64,000 bases of DNA from Apiotrichum sp. Y4204 (lineage: Eukaryota > Basidiomycota > Tremellomycetes > Trichosporonales > Trichosporonaceae), in NCBI GenBank assembly GCA_025531455.1, contig JAMYHL010000046.1, positions 248,001-312,000 of the forward strand. Reading direction: 5' to 3'. A program made the translations under genes and the position numbers. Of this stretch, positions 1 to 11,465 are shown one piece after another (the first letter of the stretch is position 1; each line of letters starts with the position of its first letter). A model generated the notes under the pieces. The model was not told the DNA's origin. It saw only the letters and a list, made by a program, of their open reading frames with translations, and ran no database searches.

Positions 1-813
<813 letters not shown>

Positions 814-1065
814 GAGTTAGTAGTCAGCACTCGCCATGGGTGCTTCTGTGATAACCCAGAGACGCCGACACAGGCGCTGGTTGTACAACTAGTCACATGA
901 AATGAAAATGTCGTGAAATGTCGCTACATGAACAAAGTCTCACAGAATGTGGCACCGACGCTCAGCGTGCCAGTCAGTAGAATATCGTCGGCGGTCGGTC
1001 CTGAACCCCCTGCTATCGCGCGCGTACTGCTCGGCCTCCTGCGGTCCCCTTTGCTCAGCAGTGGC

Positions 1066-2237
1066 CTAGTACCGCCCATACCCGTAGTACCAGCTGCGCG
1101 ACTCGGGCAGCGGGTTGCCGTACGCGTCCGTGCGGTACGGGTAGCCCTGGCGTGAGTGTGGACAAGAAAAGTGACTCACGGTCATGGGATCGATGGGGGG
1201 GTAGTACCCCGGCGCCGGGGCGGGGTACGCGTAGGGATACTGCTGAGGCGGATACTGAGGCAGCGGCGGCGGAGGGGGCGGAGGGGGATACCCGCCAACA
1301 GGAGCGTATCCCCCAGGGGGGTATCCGCCCGCATACGGATATCCAAAGTACTCGCGGCGGCGGGGACGCTCGACGTCCGAGTCGCTGCTGTCGTCGTACC
1401 TCCGGTGATGAGGGTGGTAGTAGTGCGCGTGCGACTGGGAGTGTGAGTGCGAGTCACGCCGCGCGCGCCCCGAGTGCGTCGAGTGCGCCGAGTCGTAGTG
1501 CTGCCATCAGCAAATACCAGCTGTTTACACGCACGAGGTCGAAGAGATGCTTTGCCGTCGCGGCGGCCCATTCGCACGATTCCTCGAGGCGCGCATACGT
1601 CGGCTGGTACCGCTCAAACAGAGAGTAGACTGAATCAGCAAAGTTACGGGTTTGGGTTTATCTACCTTCGGCAAGCGCCATGCCCACGAGACGATCGCGG
1701 TTCTCGGCAGGCGCGAACGCGTTGAACACCGCATAGTGATCGCGTTCCCACAGCCTGGGATCAGTATGAACTTTGGTGCTGTTGTCTCACAGATACGCCT
1801 GGAACGCCGCTGCGCCGCCGTAGTGCTTGCTGTTCCGGTCCGCCTCGCGCAGCACGTAGATCCGCCGGTGGGCCTTGCGCGCCTCGCGTTCCTTGAGGTG
1901 CCGCGTGCCGAAGAAATTGTTCACTTCAGCGAGCTGGGATTAACCACTGTGGAGAAGAAAGTGCGAGTCATCTCCACACCGACGGCCACTGGCTCACAAT
2001 CGTATCAAACACGCTGCGCTCGAGGCGCGTGCCGGAATACAGCGCGCGCGCGAGGTCCCACGGCTCCATGCTCGCCTGCGGCTGGTACGGCAGCGGCGGG
2101 AGGTCGTACCCCGCTGGCGGGTAACCGCCAGCGCCGTACGCGTGCGGCGGGTACGGGCTCGGCGGCGGGGCGTACGCGTGTGCGCCGTAGCCCCCGGCGG
2201 GGTAGTAGCTTTGGTAGTTTTGGTAGGGGTAGGCCAT
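1066..2237 (-). CDS. Tyr/Gly/Pro-rich protein with a CipC-like (DUF3759-like) alpha-helical core
   Basis: Six exons (2237-1998, 1933-1791, 1754-1666, 1629-1535, 1500-1180, 1146-1066) give a 322-aa protein; all junctions keep frame. Residues 1-80 begin MAYPYQNYQSYY and are rich in YPP/GGY. The middle is charged and helical (FGTRHLKEREARKAHR, then HYGGAAAFQAYLLWERDHY and RLVGMALAEVYSLFE). That layout resembles the CipC/DUF3759 family: a conserved A-A-x-F/Y-E/Q block followed by a helix with G-x-A-x-A-E/D. The tail is His-rich, then again PPGGY/PPQQYPY-rich, ending YGYGRY. CipC proteins are small, abundant fungal proteins of unknown biochemical role linked to stress or antibiotic response. The assignment rests on pattern only; the Tyr/Gly-rich arms look like low-complexity, condensation-prone segments. 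Confidence 0.7.
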
Positions 2238-2549
2238 GCGGGGCGGGGCGGGATGGTGATGAGAGAAAGATGAGAAGAGGTAATGTTCATTTACGGTGAG
2301 CACATGAGCACGTTGTCGTGCGTGATGATGGCCTGTGCGCGCGCTGTCTGAGCCCTTGTCGTCGCCATGTGTGGTGTCGTGCGTGCATTGTGCTTCTCGC
2401 CCTGCTTCTTGTGGATATCCCTCATTCTTTGTCCCCCCATTGTCTGTCATTTCGTCTTTGTCTTTCTGCCATTCTGCATCCCATTGTCAGTGTGAATTCC
2501 TCTTTATACTCATCTACATGGCTGCATAAGTGACTGTCCAATACAACAT
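2238..2549. other. Intergenic, 312 bp
   Basis: Lies between two minus-strand genes: the promoter of the CipC-like gene and the 3' flank of the membrane-protein gene. No convincing coding frame was seen. Confidence 0.5.
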
Positions 2550-4081
2550 CTATAGCGCGTGCGTGCTCGGCGGGCGTCCGAGGTCGATGCTCGCCTCGCG
2601 GCGCTCGCGCGCACGGCGCTGGGGCGGCGCGAATCCGCCGTCATCTTGGCCTTGCAGGGCCAGCGGACCGGGACGGAGCTGGTGCCAGTTGCGCGCGGCG
2701 ACCGGTCCAGCGGGCGCGGCGCCGGGAGGCAGCGGCGGGGAGGGGGAGTAGAGCGGCGGCGAGGTCGGGGGCGTGTGGAAGCCGCTCGTCGCGGTCGGCG
2801 ATCCGAGGCTCGAGAGCGAGCGCGTGCGCCCCGGCGAACCCTGATAGTCTACCGATACGCGGGAGGCCGACGGGGACGTGGGCGAAGTCGGGAGCGGGGG
2901 CGAGTTCGGGTTCGGGTTTGGAACCGAGAAGCGCGGTGAGCGGGGTGAGCGCACCTGCGGGCGAGACTCTGTCCCACCTGCTCCCTCGGCGAGTTTGCGG
3001 CCGGCGGCAGCGATCGGGTCCTCTTCCACCTCGTGCTGGCTCGTCACGCGGGCGAGCGGCGAGGGCACCGTCGGGAGCGTCATGCTCGTGTGCCGCTGGT
3101 GCGGGGACGCGCTGAGGCGCTTGGACCCCTGCGGCTGGACGGTGAGGGACGAGTACGCGGCCGAGGCGGGGCGCGGCGCCGGCATGGCCACCGTCGGGGA
3201 CTGGGCAGGCAGCGGCGGGGTAACTGCCAGGGCGGGGGGCTGCGCCCACGGTGGGGTAAAGTCCGATGGCTGCGAGCGGCGGTTACCCTCTTTGTACGCT
3301 GACCGCGGCGGCGCGGGGTACGGTACGGGGTGTGGGTAGGATACTGCTGGCGGGGGCGAGGATGGGACGTTGGGAACATGCGAGTTGCGCTGGCGGTACT
3401 GATACGCGACGGCGGGGAGGGGGACGGGTCCGCTGCCCGGGGATCCGGAGGCGGCGGAGCTCGCTGATTTCTGGGAATGGGCGTACGACTTGCGGTTTGG
3501 GAAGCTCTCTGGGAACGAGTCGTTCGAGTAGACTGAGATGGAGCGCTTGCGCTCCGGGAGCACGGCGGCGGGGTTGCCGTCCTCGTCGCGCCAGTCTGCG
3601 GGGGCTGGTGGCGGTGTTCCCGGCGTCTGTTCGGGATAATATGTCGAGTATCTGTACGCCGAGTTTACGTTCGAGTAGCGCGATGTGCGGGATGTGCGGG
3701 ACGCGTTTGTCATTGTGTACGTCGTGTTGCGCACGCTCTGGTCGCTGCTTGTCGGCACCTTGTCTTTTGTCGACTTGCGCCACGGGAGGATCGGGAGCTT
3801 GCGCTGGTCCCGCCACAACACCCAGATACAGAGCAGGCCAATGACGCCCAGCACGGCCGCGATGGACCCATACGCCTCTGGACGTTAGTATACTGTAAGA
3901 AACAGTGTGATCTCCAGGCGATAGATCACCGCCATGTTGGACGCTCTGCTCGCGGATACGGTCGTTGGCACTCACCGGGATGCTCGGCCCACCAGCCCGC
4001 CGTGCCCTTATCGGGGGTGACGAGCTCGGCGCTCTGGCGGCGCTCGAGGCGGTCGAGGCGTGCGAAGCGTGGTGCGAGCAT
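2550..4081 (-). CDS. Single-pass membrane protein with long Pro/Ser-rich tail, unknown function
   Basis: Two exons (4081-3976 and 3877-2550, intron 98 nt) encode 477 aa. The short N-terminal segment (MLAPRFARLDRLERRQSAEL onward, to AEHPE) is followed by one hydrophobic stretch (GSIAAVLGVIGLLCIWVLW, about residues 39-58) and then basic residues (RDQRK), predicting a single membrane span with the tail in the cytosol. The remaining ~400 residues are low complexity: Ser/Thr/Pro runs, several PPP and SPP motifs, Arg/Ser patches and a Tyr-rich stretch. No enzymatic motif is visible. The layout (short ectodomain, one span, disordered tail) recalls fungal wall-sensor or cell-polarity scaffold proteins, but no signal peptide or Cys-rich sensor head is present. 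Intron retention would break the frame, supporting the splice. Confidence 0.75.
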
Positions 4082-5973
4082 TCTGCGGCCGTGCGTGGGT
4101 GATACCGCGGTACCGAGGGTGATAGCGAGCGGGGGGTACTGTCGAGGTCGGGGGTCGGGGGTCGGGGGTCGGAAACGGGGGGACGGTCGGAAACGAGGGT
4201 GGTTAGTAGGCGGTGAGAGATAACGGGGGGCCGATGGTCATTGTCGCGCCGAGCACGATCGAGGAAGAGGTTGAGACTGAGACTGGGACTGAGACTGATG
4301 GACTGGAAGCTGATGAGAACCTCAATCTCGGAGATATGGGGGGTAGGTAGCATGGCATCGGTGCATGGCTTCACATCAGATGGACCGTCGCGACCAGGTA
4401 GGCAGTCGACGAGCAAAAGGGGTGCACAAGGTACAAAGAGAACCGCTCGCAACGAGAGAGAGACACAAATTTCCCACTGGCAAAGAAGCATGGCACTCGG
4501 GGTGTGCGGGAACCCTCAAACCAGTCCCGAGCAACGAGAACCTTGCACCTCTTTTACATGCCTTGCAGCCTTGCTTTGCACGTTTTTTAAACCTTGCACG
4601 CGGCGCGCAAGAGCAAGAGAGACACAAACAAGCGACTGCCCTCGGCCCTCGATGATGTTGGTCGTTGTCCCCGGGTGTCCCCCTGTCATCCCTTTTCCGC
4701 CTTACGACATAACTCTGTTGTCCGGCTGCCCTGGGGGATTACTCTCGGCCCGGACGAGGGCAAACGTAGTACGCACACCACCGATTCCCCGGGCCGTCGT
4801 CGCTTCTGCAGAGCTGCAGAGCGCAGAGCTGCAATACTCCACCCCCAATGCTCCAGACCTCGCCCTCGGAGCGTTCAGCCCGCGTCGCCGGGCCTGGTCG
4901 ACATGGTCGGAGGCATTCCGGCACCCGGCCCCGTCGTCGCGATCGTCGTCGTGTTTGGGCCGAATCCAGCAAGCGCTCCGGGCAATCTCCATCCACTCCA
5001 TCCTTGATGCTTTCCTCCCCGCAATTGAGTAATAAATTTACCACGGATCCAGCACAGCGGACCCCGTGCACGAGCGTGATGCTCGGATGCTCGCATGCCC
5101 TGTACTCGATATCTTAATGCTAAACTCTGCGCGGCGGGGGCGAACTCTTAATGCAGCGAGTAGGTTCGGGGGACAAGGGACCAGGGAACCAGGGGGCCAG
5201 GGGGGTTTGTGCGTGCTCTGCTTTGTGCGCTCTGACCTCGGCGTCGGCTCTGGCTTCTGTCAAGTAACAAGCTCCGCACATCCGCACGCTCCGCACTCCA
5301 CCTCTCGAGTCGTACATCCTCGTCGGCGGCCCCGCTATCGGTCCGCAGATTAAGCTTGTACATGGCGGAGGTTGGATGGAGCCCGTGATGCTGTCCGCCG
5401 CGAGCTCTCAGAGACCATCCAACAACAGGCCGCTTAGGCAGTGATCGCAGCGAGCTGGGTGCTTCTTGTTATGCATGACTTATACATCGGGCTCGGAGAG
5501 AGAGAGAACGATTCAGAACATGTTGGATTCAAGCTTATATATCGTCTGGTTGCCCACCATAGGCCTCGCTCGCTGCCCATGAGTCCACGCTGCCCTCTCT
5601 CCGCCTCTGCGCTGTCTCGCACAGCAAAATCCCGGTCGTCATCCGATGTCGCCAGCTCGGAGATGGCATGACCTCAGCGGCGGTGGAGGCCACGCATGTC
5701 CCACACGACCTCCGCGCGGTGCTCGTGCGGCGCTCGCGCCGTGCTCGTGCCGTTATTCGCTGTGCTCGCTGTTGCCGTTGCCGCAGATGCCGCAGTTCGA
5801 AAGATTCCGCCCCATGCAACTTGTGTCATCGGACTCGGCACGCCGCCATTCCGCATTCACAAATGACCAAATGACCAAATATACCGCGGCGGAGGGCAGC
5901 CCACATGAACACACCAAAGTAGACCACACGATGCATCCATCCCCACTCTCTTCACTTCTATCCACACGCCACA
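4082..5973. other. Intergenic, 1.9 kb; short tandem repeats
   Basis: Divergent spacer between the membrane-protein gene and the PDX1-type gene. It contains GGGGTCG heptamers around 4145-4175, GACTGA-type repeats around 4268-4300, and CTGCAG-rich sequence near 4806-4833. Open frames exist but lack the C/G third-position bias of the neighbouring genes. The last ~150 bases before 5974 read like a 5' leader. Confidence 0.5.
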
Positions 5974-7008
5974 ATGCGAGCAGCCTTCTCCGTCCTCCGC
6001 GCCGCGCCCCGCCGTGCGCTGCTGCCGCAGCGGCGGCACGCGACGACCAAGCTCATGATGCCGGCCATGTCGCCGACGATGACGGAGGGCGGCGTCGCCG
6101 GGTGGAAGGTGCAGGAGGGCGCGACCTTTGCTGCTGGTGATGTGCTGCTTGAAGTCGTGAGTACGAGGGCAGCGCACAGCAGGTGTGAATACACTGCGAT
6201 TGTCACTGCTATTCCCACCACTTGGGTCCCAGCTCACGGCAGGAAACGGACAAGGCGACGATCGACGTCGAGGCGCAGGACGACGGCGTGATGGGCAAGA
6301 TCCTGGTCCAGGCGGGCGCCAAGAACGTGCCCGTCGGCCAGGTGATTGCGCTGCTTGCCGAGGAGGGCGACGACCTGAGCAAGATTGACGAGGCGGCCGC
6401 CGAGGCGGTGGAGAAGACCAAGGAGGAGAAGCCCAAGGAGGAGAAGAAGCCGGAGGCCAAGGAGGAGCCTAAGATGGTGTCGCCCGAAGAGGCGGAGAAG
6501 CACGAGCACCCCGCCGAGGTTAACGGCCACCCGCTCGCGCCCTCTGTCGCCGGCCTGTGAGTCTTGTGTCTATCCCCTCACTGACATTAGTCTCTTCAGC
6601 GCGCACCTCTCCGCCGACAAGCTCGCGGCGATCAAGCCGACAGGGAAGCACGGCATGCTGACGCGCGGCGACGTGCTCGCGGCGATGGGCAAGGTCGACA
6701 ACCCGTACGGTTCCGCCAAGAAGCTGCTCACCGACCCGGTTGGACCCAGCGGGCGCCGCGCAAGCGACCCGATCAAGTTTGGTGGCTCCAGTGCTGCCGC
6801 CGCGCCCGCAAAGGAGAAGCCGCTCGACGGACCCGGGCTCCGCCGCGCTATCGTCCAGGGGCTCAGCAAGGCGACCGCCGCGCCAGCTGCTGGTGTCTCG
6901 GCTGACGCCGAGTTTGACGACATCCTCGCCGACTATGCGCCACTCCTCCCTACCGACGCGACGGTGCCCTCGTCTGCCACCACGGACTCGCTCGCGGGCC
7001 TGATTTAA
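5974..7008 (+). CDS. PDX1: Pyruvate dehydrogenase complex protein X / E3-binding protein (lipoyl domain, no acyltransferase domain)
   Basis: Three exons (5974-6156, 6243-6556, 6600-7008) encode 301 aa. Residues 1-23 are Arg/Ala-rich without acids, a mitochondrial presequence. A lipoyl domain follows (LMMPAMSPTMTEGG, then ETDKATIDVE with the lipoylated Lys near residue 65, then GDDLSKI). Next come a Lys/Glu/Pro linker and a peripheral-subunit-binding domain (APSVAGLAHLSADKLAAIKP, TGKHGMLTRGDVLAA). The C-terminal ~100 residues lack the DHHxxDG acyltransferase motif of E2, which is what separates PDX1-type proteins from dihydrolipoamide acetyltransferase. In fungi this protein tethers dihydrolipoamide dehydrogenase (E3) to the E2 core. 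The first ATG of the frame precedes the presequence, supporting the chosen start. Confidence 0.93.
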
Positions 7009-7054
7009 AGCCTAGCCCCTAGTTATATGATAGTCTGCATCCTATGCTCAAGCT

Positions 7055-8049
7055 CTAGTTTGCCGCGCGGAATATGCTGAGAAGCGCGAAACAGCCGTAC
7101 AGCAGGCCGACGGGGTATGCTACAAGGAGGCGCTGGTGGCTCATGCGGAGGACGGCGACGAAGATTGCGGACGCGGAATATGTGCACCAGAGGATACTCA
7201 GGATGGAGAGCAGGTAGCCCGCAATGTTCTGTATGCCGACGCCGATTCCGATGCTGCCGAGGCCGACCATCGGGATGAGGCAGTACCCAAGCACGCTTGC
7301 GCAGCGGTACGCGTCGATGCCTGTTTCCGACATGAGGTTGAGGAGCACGTAGATTGCTGCCGTGCCGAGGATACCCAGGCCGTAGATGTGCGAGAATGTA
7401 GGCTTTCCGCTCTGGATATCAGTTCCTGCGCACAGCGAGCCACATACCAAGAGGAGCACAAACGCAAACGCGCACCACACGACAAACGGGCCCGCCAGGT
7501 CCGCGTCGTCCATCACGCTCTGGTCGATCCGGCCGAACGGATTCAGCACCGTGAGCGACTTTTGGAGAATGTGTGACGGGCTGATCCCGAGGTCTGGTGT
7601 TAGTGGTCAAGCGAGGTTGCGGTTCTTTGAGCGGAGTTGTATCGCGCCCACCGGGGCTACTAAACCAGCTGAGAAATGGATTTTCCTCGGAGGTATTGGC
7701 TCTCAAGAAGGCTCAGAGCCAAACCTCCGCTACCCCTTCCCCGCTACTCACCCTCCATGAGCCCCGGCTCGCCCTCGAGGCCACCAGTTCCAAACGCCTC
7801 CCACCACCGTCCCTCAGCAGCCATCATGCCGCTGACGCGTTCTCCGCCTTGCATGCTCCCCATGCTCCCCATATTCCCCATGCCGCCCATCATGTTCCCG
7901 CCGTACCCATACGCGCTGTCGCCGGACTGGTAGTAGTTTCCCCCGCTCGCGCCGCTGCTGCCGCCGCTGCCGGCCGAGTAGAATGCGAGCGGCTCGGCGG
8001 GCGCCGCGTATGGCGAGGAGGAGGAGCTGTAGGCGTTCTGGTTGAACAT
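7055..8049 (-). CDS. YIP1: Yip1-family Golgi/ER membrane protein
   Basis: Three exons (8049-7752, 7593-7448, 7411-7055) give 266 aa. The N-terminal ~95 residues are soluble and rich in Ser, Gly, Met and Tyr (a GNMMGGMGNMGSMGSM run). The junction of intron 1 restores the family hallmark DLGISPSHILQKSLTVLNPF. After it come five hydrophobic helices (for example GPFVVWCAFAFVLLL and YGLGILGTAAIYVLLNLM), the usual Yip1 topology. Yip1 proteins bind Rab GTPases and act in ER-to-Golgi vesicle traffic. Intron 2 is only 36 nt, a multiple of three and free of stops, so retention would add 12 residues between helices 1 and 2. The gene is divergent from the MPP-beta gene. Confidence 0.9.
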
Positions 8050-8663
8050 GTTGGTGGCGAGATGCCAGCGGCGGATGGAGAAAGTGGTTGTTGGAATGAA
8101 TCTGATGACGGGGATCGAGTAGACGACACGACTCTTGGGACGGGTGATGGAATGTGACGTGTGCAGCCAGAAGTCCAGCCAGCACAGCCAGCGAAGCGGG
8201 GGGCGGGGATCGGCGGATCACCGGAGCTAGAAGCACTGGAGGATATGGAGGATCGGCGGTGATCCACACGCGGATCTGGCGTGGCGCTAGGCACACCATC
8301 TCCACACCCTGGGAGGTGCCACATCCTGCCATGCTTGTATTGCCGCGGAGAAATCCGGCCTCCTCAGCCAGGAGCTCTCAGCCAGCCAGGAGCCACGCAG
8401 CAGTCAGCCAGCCTGCAGCCAGCTGCCAGGCGGAGAGCCATGCGACGGCCGCTCTCTCTCGCCTCTCGGGGCGGGAAGAGCGATTCCAGCCGAAGTGAGA
8501 CGCCGATAGGCTGAGCGAGCTTTGCACCCCCAGAGACCACACCCAGGCTGGTGCTGGCTTGGTGCTGGCTGCCACCACTCGGCGGCTCCTCACTCGTCCT
8601 CTCTTCGTCGTCGTCGTTGTTGTCTCTCCCCCCTCCCCTCCCCCACACTCTCTCCACCTCGAA
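8050..8663. promoter_or_regulatory. Divergent promoter region between YIP1-type and MPP-beta genes, 614 bp
   Basis: Separates the two divergent start codons. It is pyrimidine-rich on the + strand just before 8664 (CT-rich leader). It also carries AGCCAG/CAGCCAGC repeats at about 8370-8425. No open frame with coding bias. Confidence 0.5.
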
Positions 8664-10627
8664 ATGTCCGCCGCCCGCCTCCTCTCCCGGGCCGTCCGCC
8701 CCGTGGTCCACGCCCGCCAGCCTGTGCGTTTTTCACCGTTTGCGCGCTCGGCGCTCGCTCGCCAATGTCCGCGCTCCGATTGGATGGGATGGGACGGAGA
8801 GCTCGGACGGTGCTGGAGCCTCCGGAGGCCGCGGTGTCCTCGGAGACCTCGGAGACCTCGGAGCTCTCGTCGGCGTCGTGAAGGTGCTGTGACAAAGTCC
8901 GGGCAGTGCGCAGATGTGTCGCTCTGGCATCGGCGCTCGGCTCTGCGCATTGCATCCCTCGGCTCTCCCATCTCGGACCATTCGGCACGCGCATAGCGAG
9001 CCCGCCCGCCCATCCCGCCGTTCATCACTAACACGCAGACGCTCGCCCGCGCGCTCGCGACCCCCGTCTCGGCCGACCCCGTGACCCGCACCTCGGTGCT
9101 CTCGAACGGCCTCTCGGTCGCGACCGAGACCATCCCGGGCGCCTCGACCTCGACTGTCGGTCTCTGGATCGACGCCGGCTCGCGCGCCGATGCGTCCAAC
9201 GCCTCGGGCACCGCCCACTTCCTCGAGGTGCGTTGAGAGAGAGAAAGAGGGTGAACGGACGCATATCGGGAAGATCCAAGAGTCAGCACTAATATCAGCA
9301 CCTCGCCTTCAAGGGCACCAAGTCGCGCTCGCAGATGCAGCTCGAGCTCGAGGTTGAGAACCTCGGCGCCCACCTGAACGCGTACACCTCGCGCGAGCAG
9401 ACCGTCTACTACGCCAAGGCTTTCGACAAGGACGTTCCCGCCGCGGTCAACATTCTTTCCGACATTCTCCAAAACTCCAAGCTCGACGAGTCGGCGATTG
9501 AGCGCGAGCGCGACGTCATCCTCCGCGAGCAGGAGGAGGTTGACAAGCAGCTCGAGGAGGTTGTCTTTGACCACCTCCACGCCGTCGCCTTCCAGGGCAC
9601 TCCCCTCGGCAACACCATCCTCGGCCCCAAGGAGCACATCAACTCGATCTCCAAGCCCGACCTTTCCGGCTACATTGCCAAGAACTACACTGCCGACCGC
9701 ATGTGCCTTGTCGGCGCCGGCTCCGTTTCCCACGAGGCCCTCGTCGAGCTCGCCATCAAGAACTTTGGCGGCCTCCCGGTTTCCTCCAACCCCATCCCCC
9801 TTGGCGCTTCCGCCCACCCCACCGCCAAGTTCACCGGCTCCGAGGTCCGCATCCGTGACGACACCATGAACACTGTCAACCTCGCCATTGCCGTTGAGGG
9901 TGTCGGATGGCGCTCGCCCGACTACTGGCCCATGCTCGTCATGCAGTCCATCTTTGGCAACTGGGACCGCTCCCTCGGCGCCTCGCCCCTCCTCTCGTCG
10001 CGCCTCAGCCACATCATCTCCTCCAACAACCTCGCCAACTCGTTCATGTCCTTCTCCACCTCGTACGCCGACACCGGTCTCTGGGGCATCTACATGGTCT
10101 CGGAGAACTTTATGAACCTCGACGACCTCACCCACTTCACCATGAAGGAGTGGACCCGCATGTCCATTGGCCCCTCGACCGCCGAGGTCGAGCGCGCCAA
10201 GTCGCAGCTCCAGGCCTCGCTCCTCCTTGGCCTTGACGGCACCACCGCCATCGCCGAGGACATCGGTCGCCAGATGATCACCACCGGCAAGCGCTTCACC
10301 CCCAAGGAGATCCAGCGCAACGTCAACGCCGTCTCCGTTGAGGACATTAAGCGTGTCGCCCAGGTGAGCTCAAGTGTTACGTAATGGCTGGGTGTGGCGG
10401 GGAGCTCCGAAAATTTGCTTCCGCGTTTTCAGCCCTCCACTTTGTGGCACTGCCACACCGCCGATCCATACCGCCACTCCACCCACAACACCTCTTCAAA
10501 CATCTTTACTGACATCCAACAGAAGTACCTTTGGGACAAGGACTTTGCCCTCGCTGCTGTCGGTCGCACAGAAGGCCTGCTTGATTACAGCCGAATGCGC
10601 GCCGATCTTTCGAGCGAGCTGTACTAA
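8664..10627 (+). CDS. MAS1: Mitochondrial processing peptidase beta subunit
   Basis: Four exons (8664-8723, 9039-9227, 9299-10363, 10523-10627) encode 472 aa, the normal family length. The N-terminus ([20 protein letters not shown]) is a basic presequence. The inverted zinc motif HFLEH (His80, Glu83, His84) is split exactly by intron 2 and followed by LAFKGT and the [20 protein letters not shown] block. An intact HxxEH supports catalytic MPP-beta rather than the cytochrome bc1 core 1 protein, though fungal core proteins can be close. It cleaves presequences in the mitochondrial matrix as a heterodimer with MPP-alpha. Intron 1 (315 nt) is unusually long for this locus. The stop codon lies inside a 21-bp sequence repeated at 11096. 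Confidence 0.94.
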
Positions 10628-11116
10628 GAAGCGGCTCCAACGCTTTAAGAAGCGAGGAGAGAAACCCGACGGCGTTTTTCCCGCTCGAAAATTTGGCTTC
10701 GAACGCCGGAAAAGTCCGTCGCGGCGCTTAGAAAACGAAATGCATGAGGCTGCTCAAACTGGGTGAGCGGGGCGTGCGGTGCGATTGGATGCTATGCCCA
10801 AGGCGGGGGAGCGATGCGAAGGGAGTAGACGGGAGGAAATGAGGACAAGGTCCGTCTGGTGGCGGTGTGGGTGACCTACGCGAGCCATTCAACGACGTAC
10901 ATCACGCCTGCCACTCTGCTGCTCATCCCTGCCCTTCAAGAACTGTGCCACTGACAAGCCACGGACTGACATATCGCGTAGTGTCTAACGACCAGTATCA
11001 CAGGAGAACATCCATACCCCAACATCGTTGACGACAGATTCGCGCTCATCAACCATTAGTGGGGCTGCGAGCTGCGAAACGGGACGCATGTGGTTCTAAG
11101 AAGCGGCTCCAACGCT
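10624..11116. repeat. Pair of perfect 21-bp direct repeats (10624-10644 and 11096-11116)
   Basis: Both copies read CTAAGAAGCGGCTCCAACGC followed by T. The first contains the stop codon of the MPP-beta gene; the second lies 472 bp downstream in noncoding sequence. No other similarity between the flanks was obvious. Confidence 0.85.
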
Positions 11117-11465
11117 GTCTGGAATGCACACGGTTTGACAAGTGTGCCCTCTTCTCTGAGGCCACGGCTAACTCTTTGGCTTCTGTGCTGCAAACTGATG
11201 ATTTTACCCCTATCGCGTACGCGTACGTGCACGTGGATCAACCCATGGTGGGCCGAGCTACAAGCTGCGCGAGGCCGCAATCGGGCCTGTTCCATCAGGC
11301 TCCAGACTGCGTTGGGCTGGACGATCATCGGCGTTGACTAAGCAGCAGTACGCGAAGCATTAAGACCAAGATGGTGAGTCCCAGTGGCCGTACACTTTTG
11401 CTACCAATCAGCAGCTTCATGCATGTACAGATTACAACAACCACAGTTTGTTCGAGCATCGTCCC
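10628..11465. other. Intergenic, 0.84 kb
   Basis: 3' flanks of two convergent genes. Apart from the 21-bp repeat, no coding frame with bias or RNA gene was recognised. Confidence 0.5.

Noticed and set aside
2641..3339. Several overlapping Arg/Gly/Pro-rich frames on both strands inside the membrane-protein gene
   Set aside because: They are alternative frames of the Pro/Ser-rich exon and disappear once the two-exon gene is recognised.
4241..5032. 263-aa open frame on the + strand in the 4-6 kb spacer
   Set aside because: Third-position bias is absent, the composition is Arg/Ser/Thr-rich and repeat-driven, and no splice-consistent extension or motif was found.
8378..10135. Long open frame (585 aa) antisense to the MPP-beta gene
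   Set aside because: It is the complement of a strongly biased GC-rich coding exon; such antisense frames stay open by composition, and it shows no protein-family motif.
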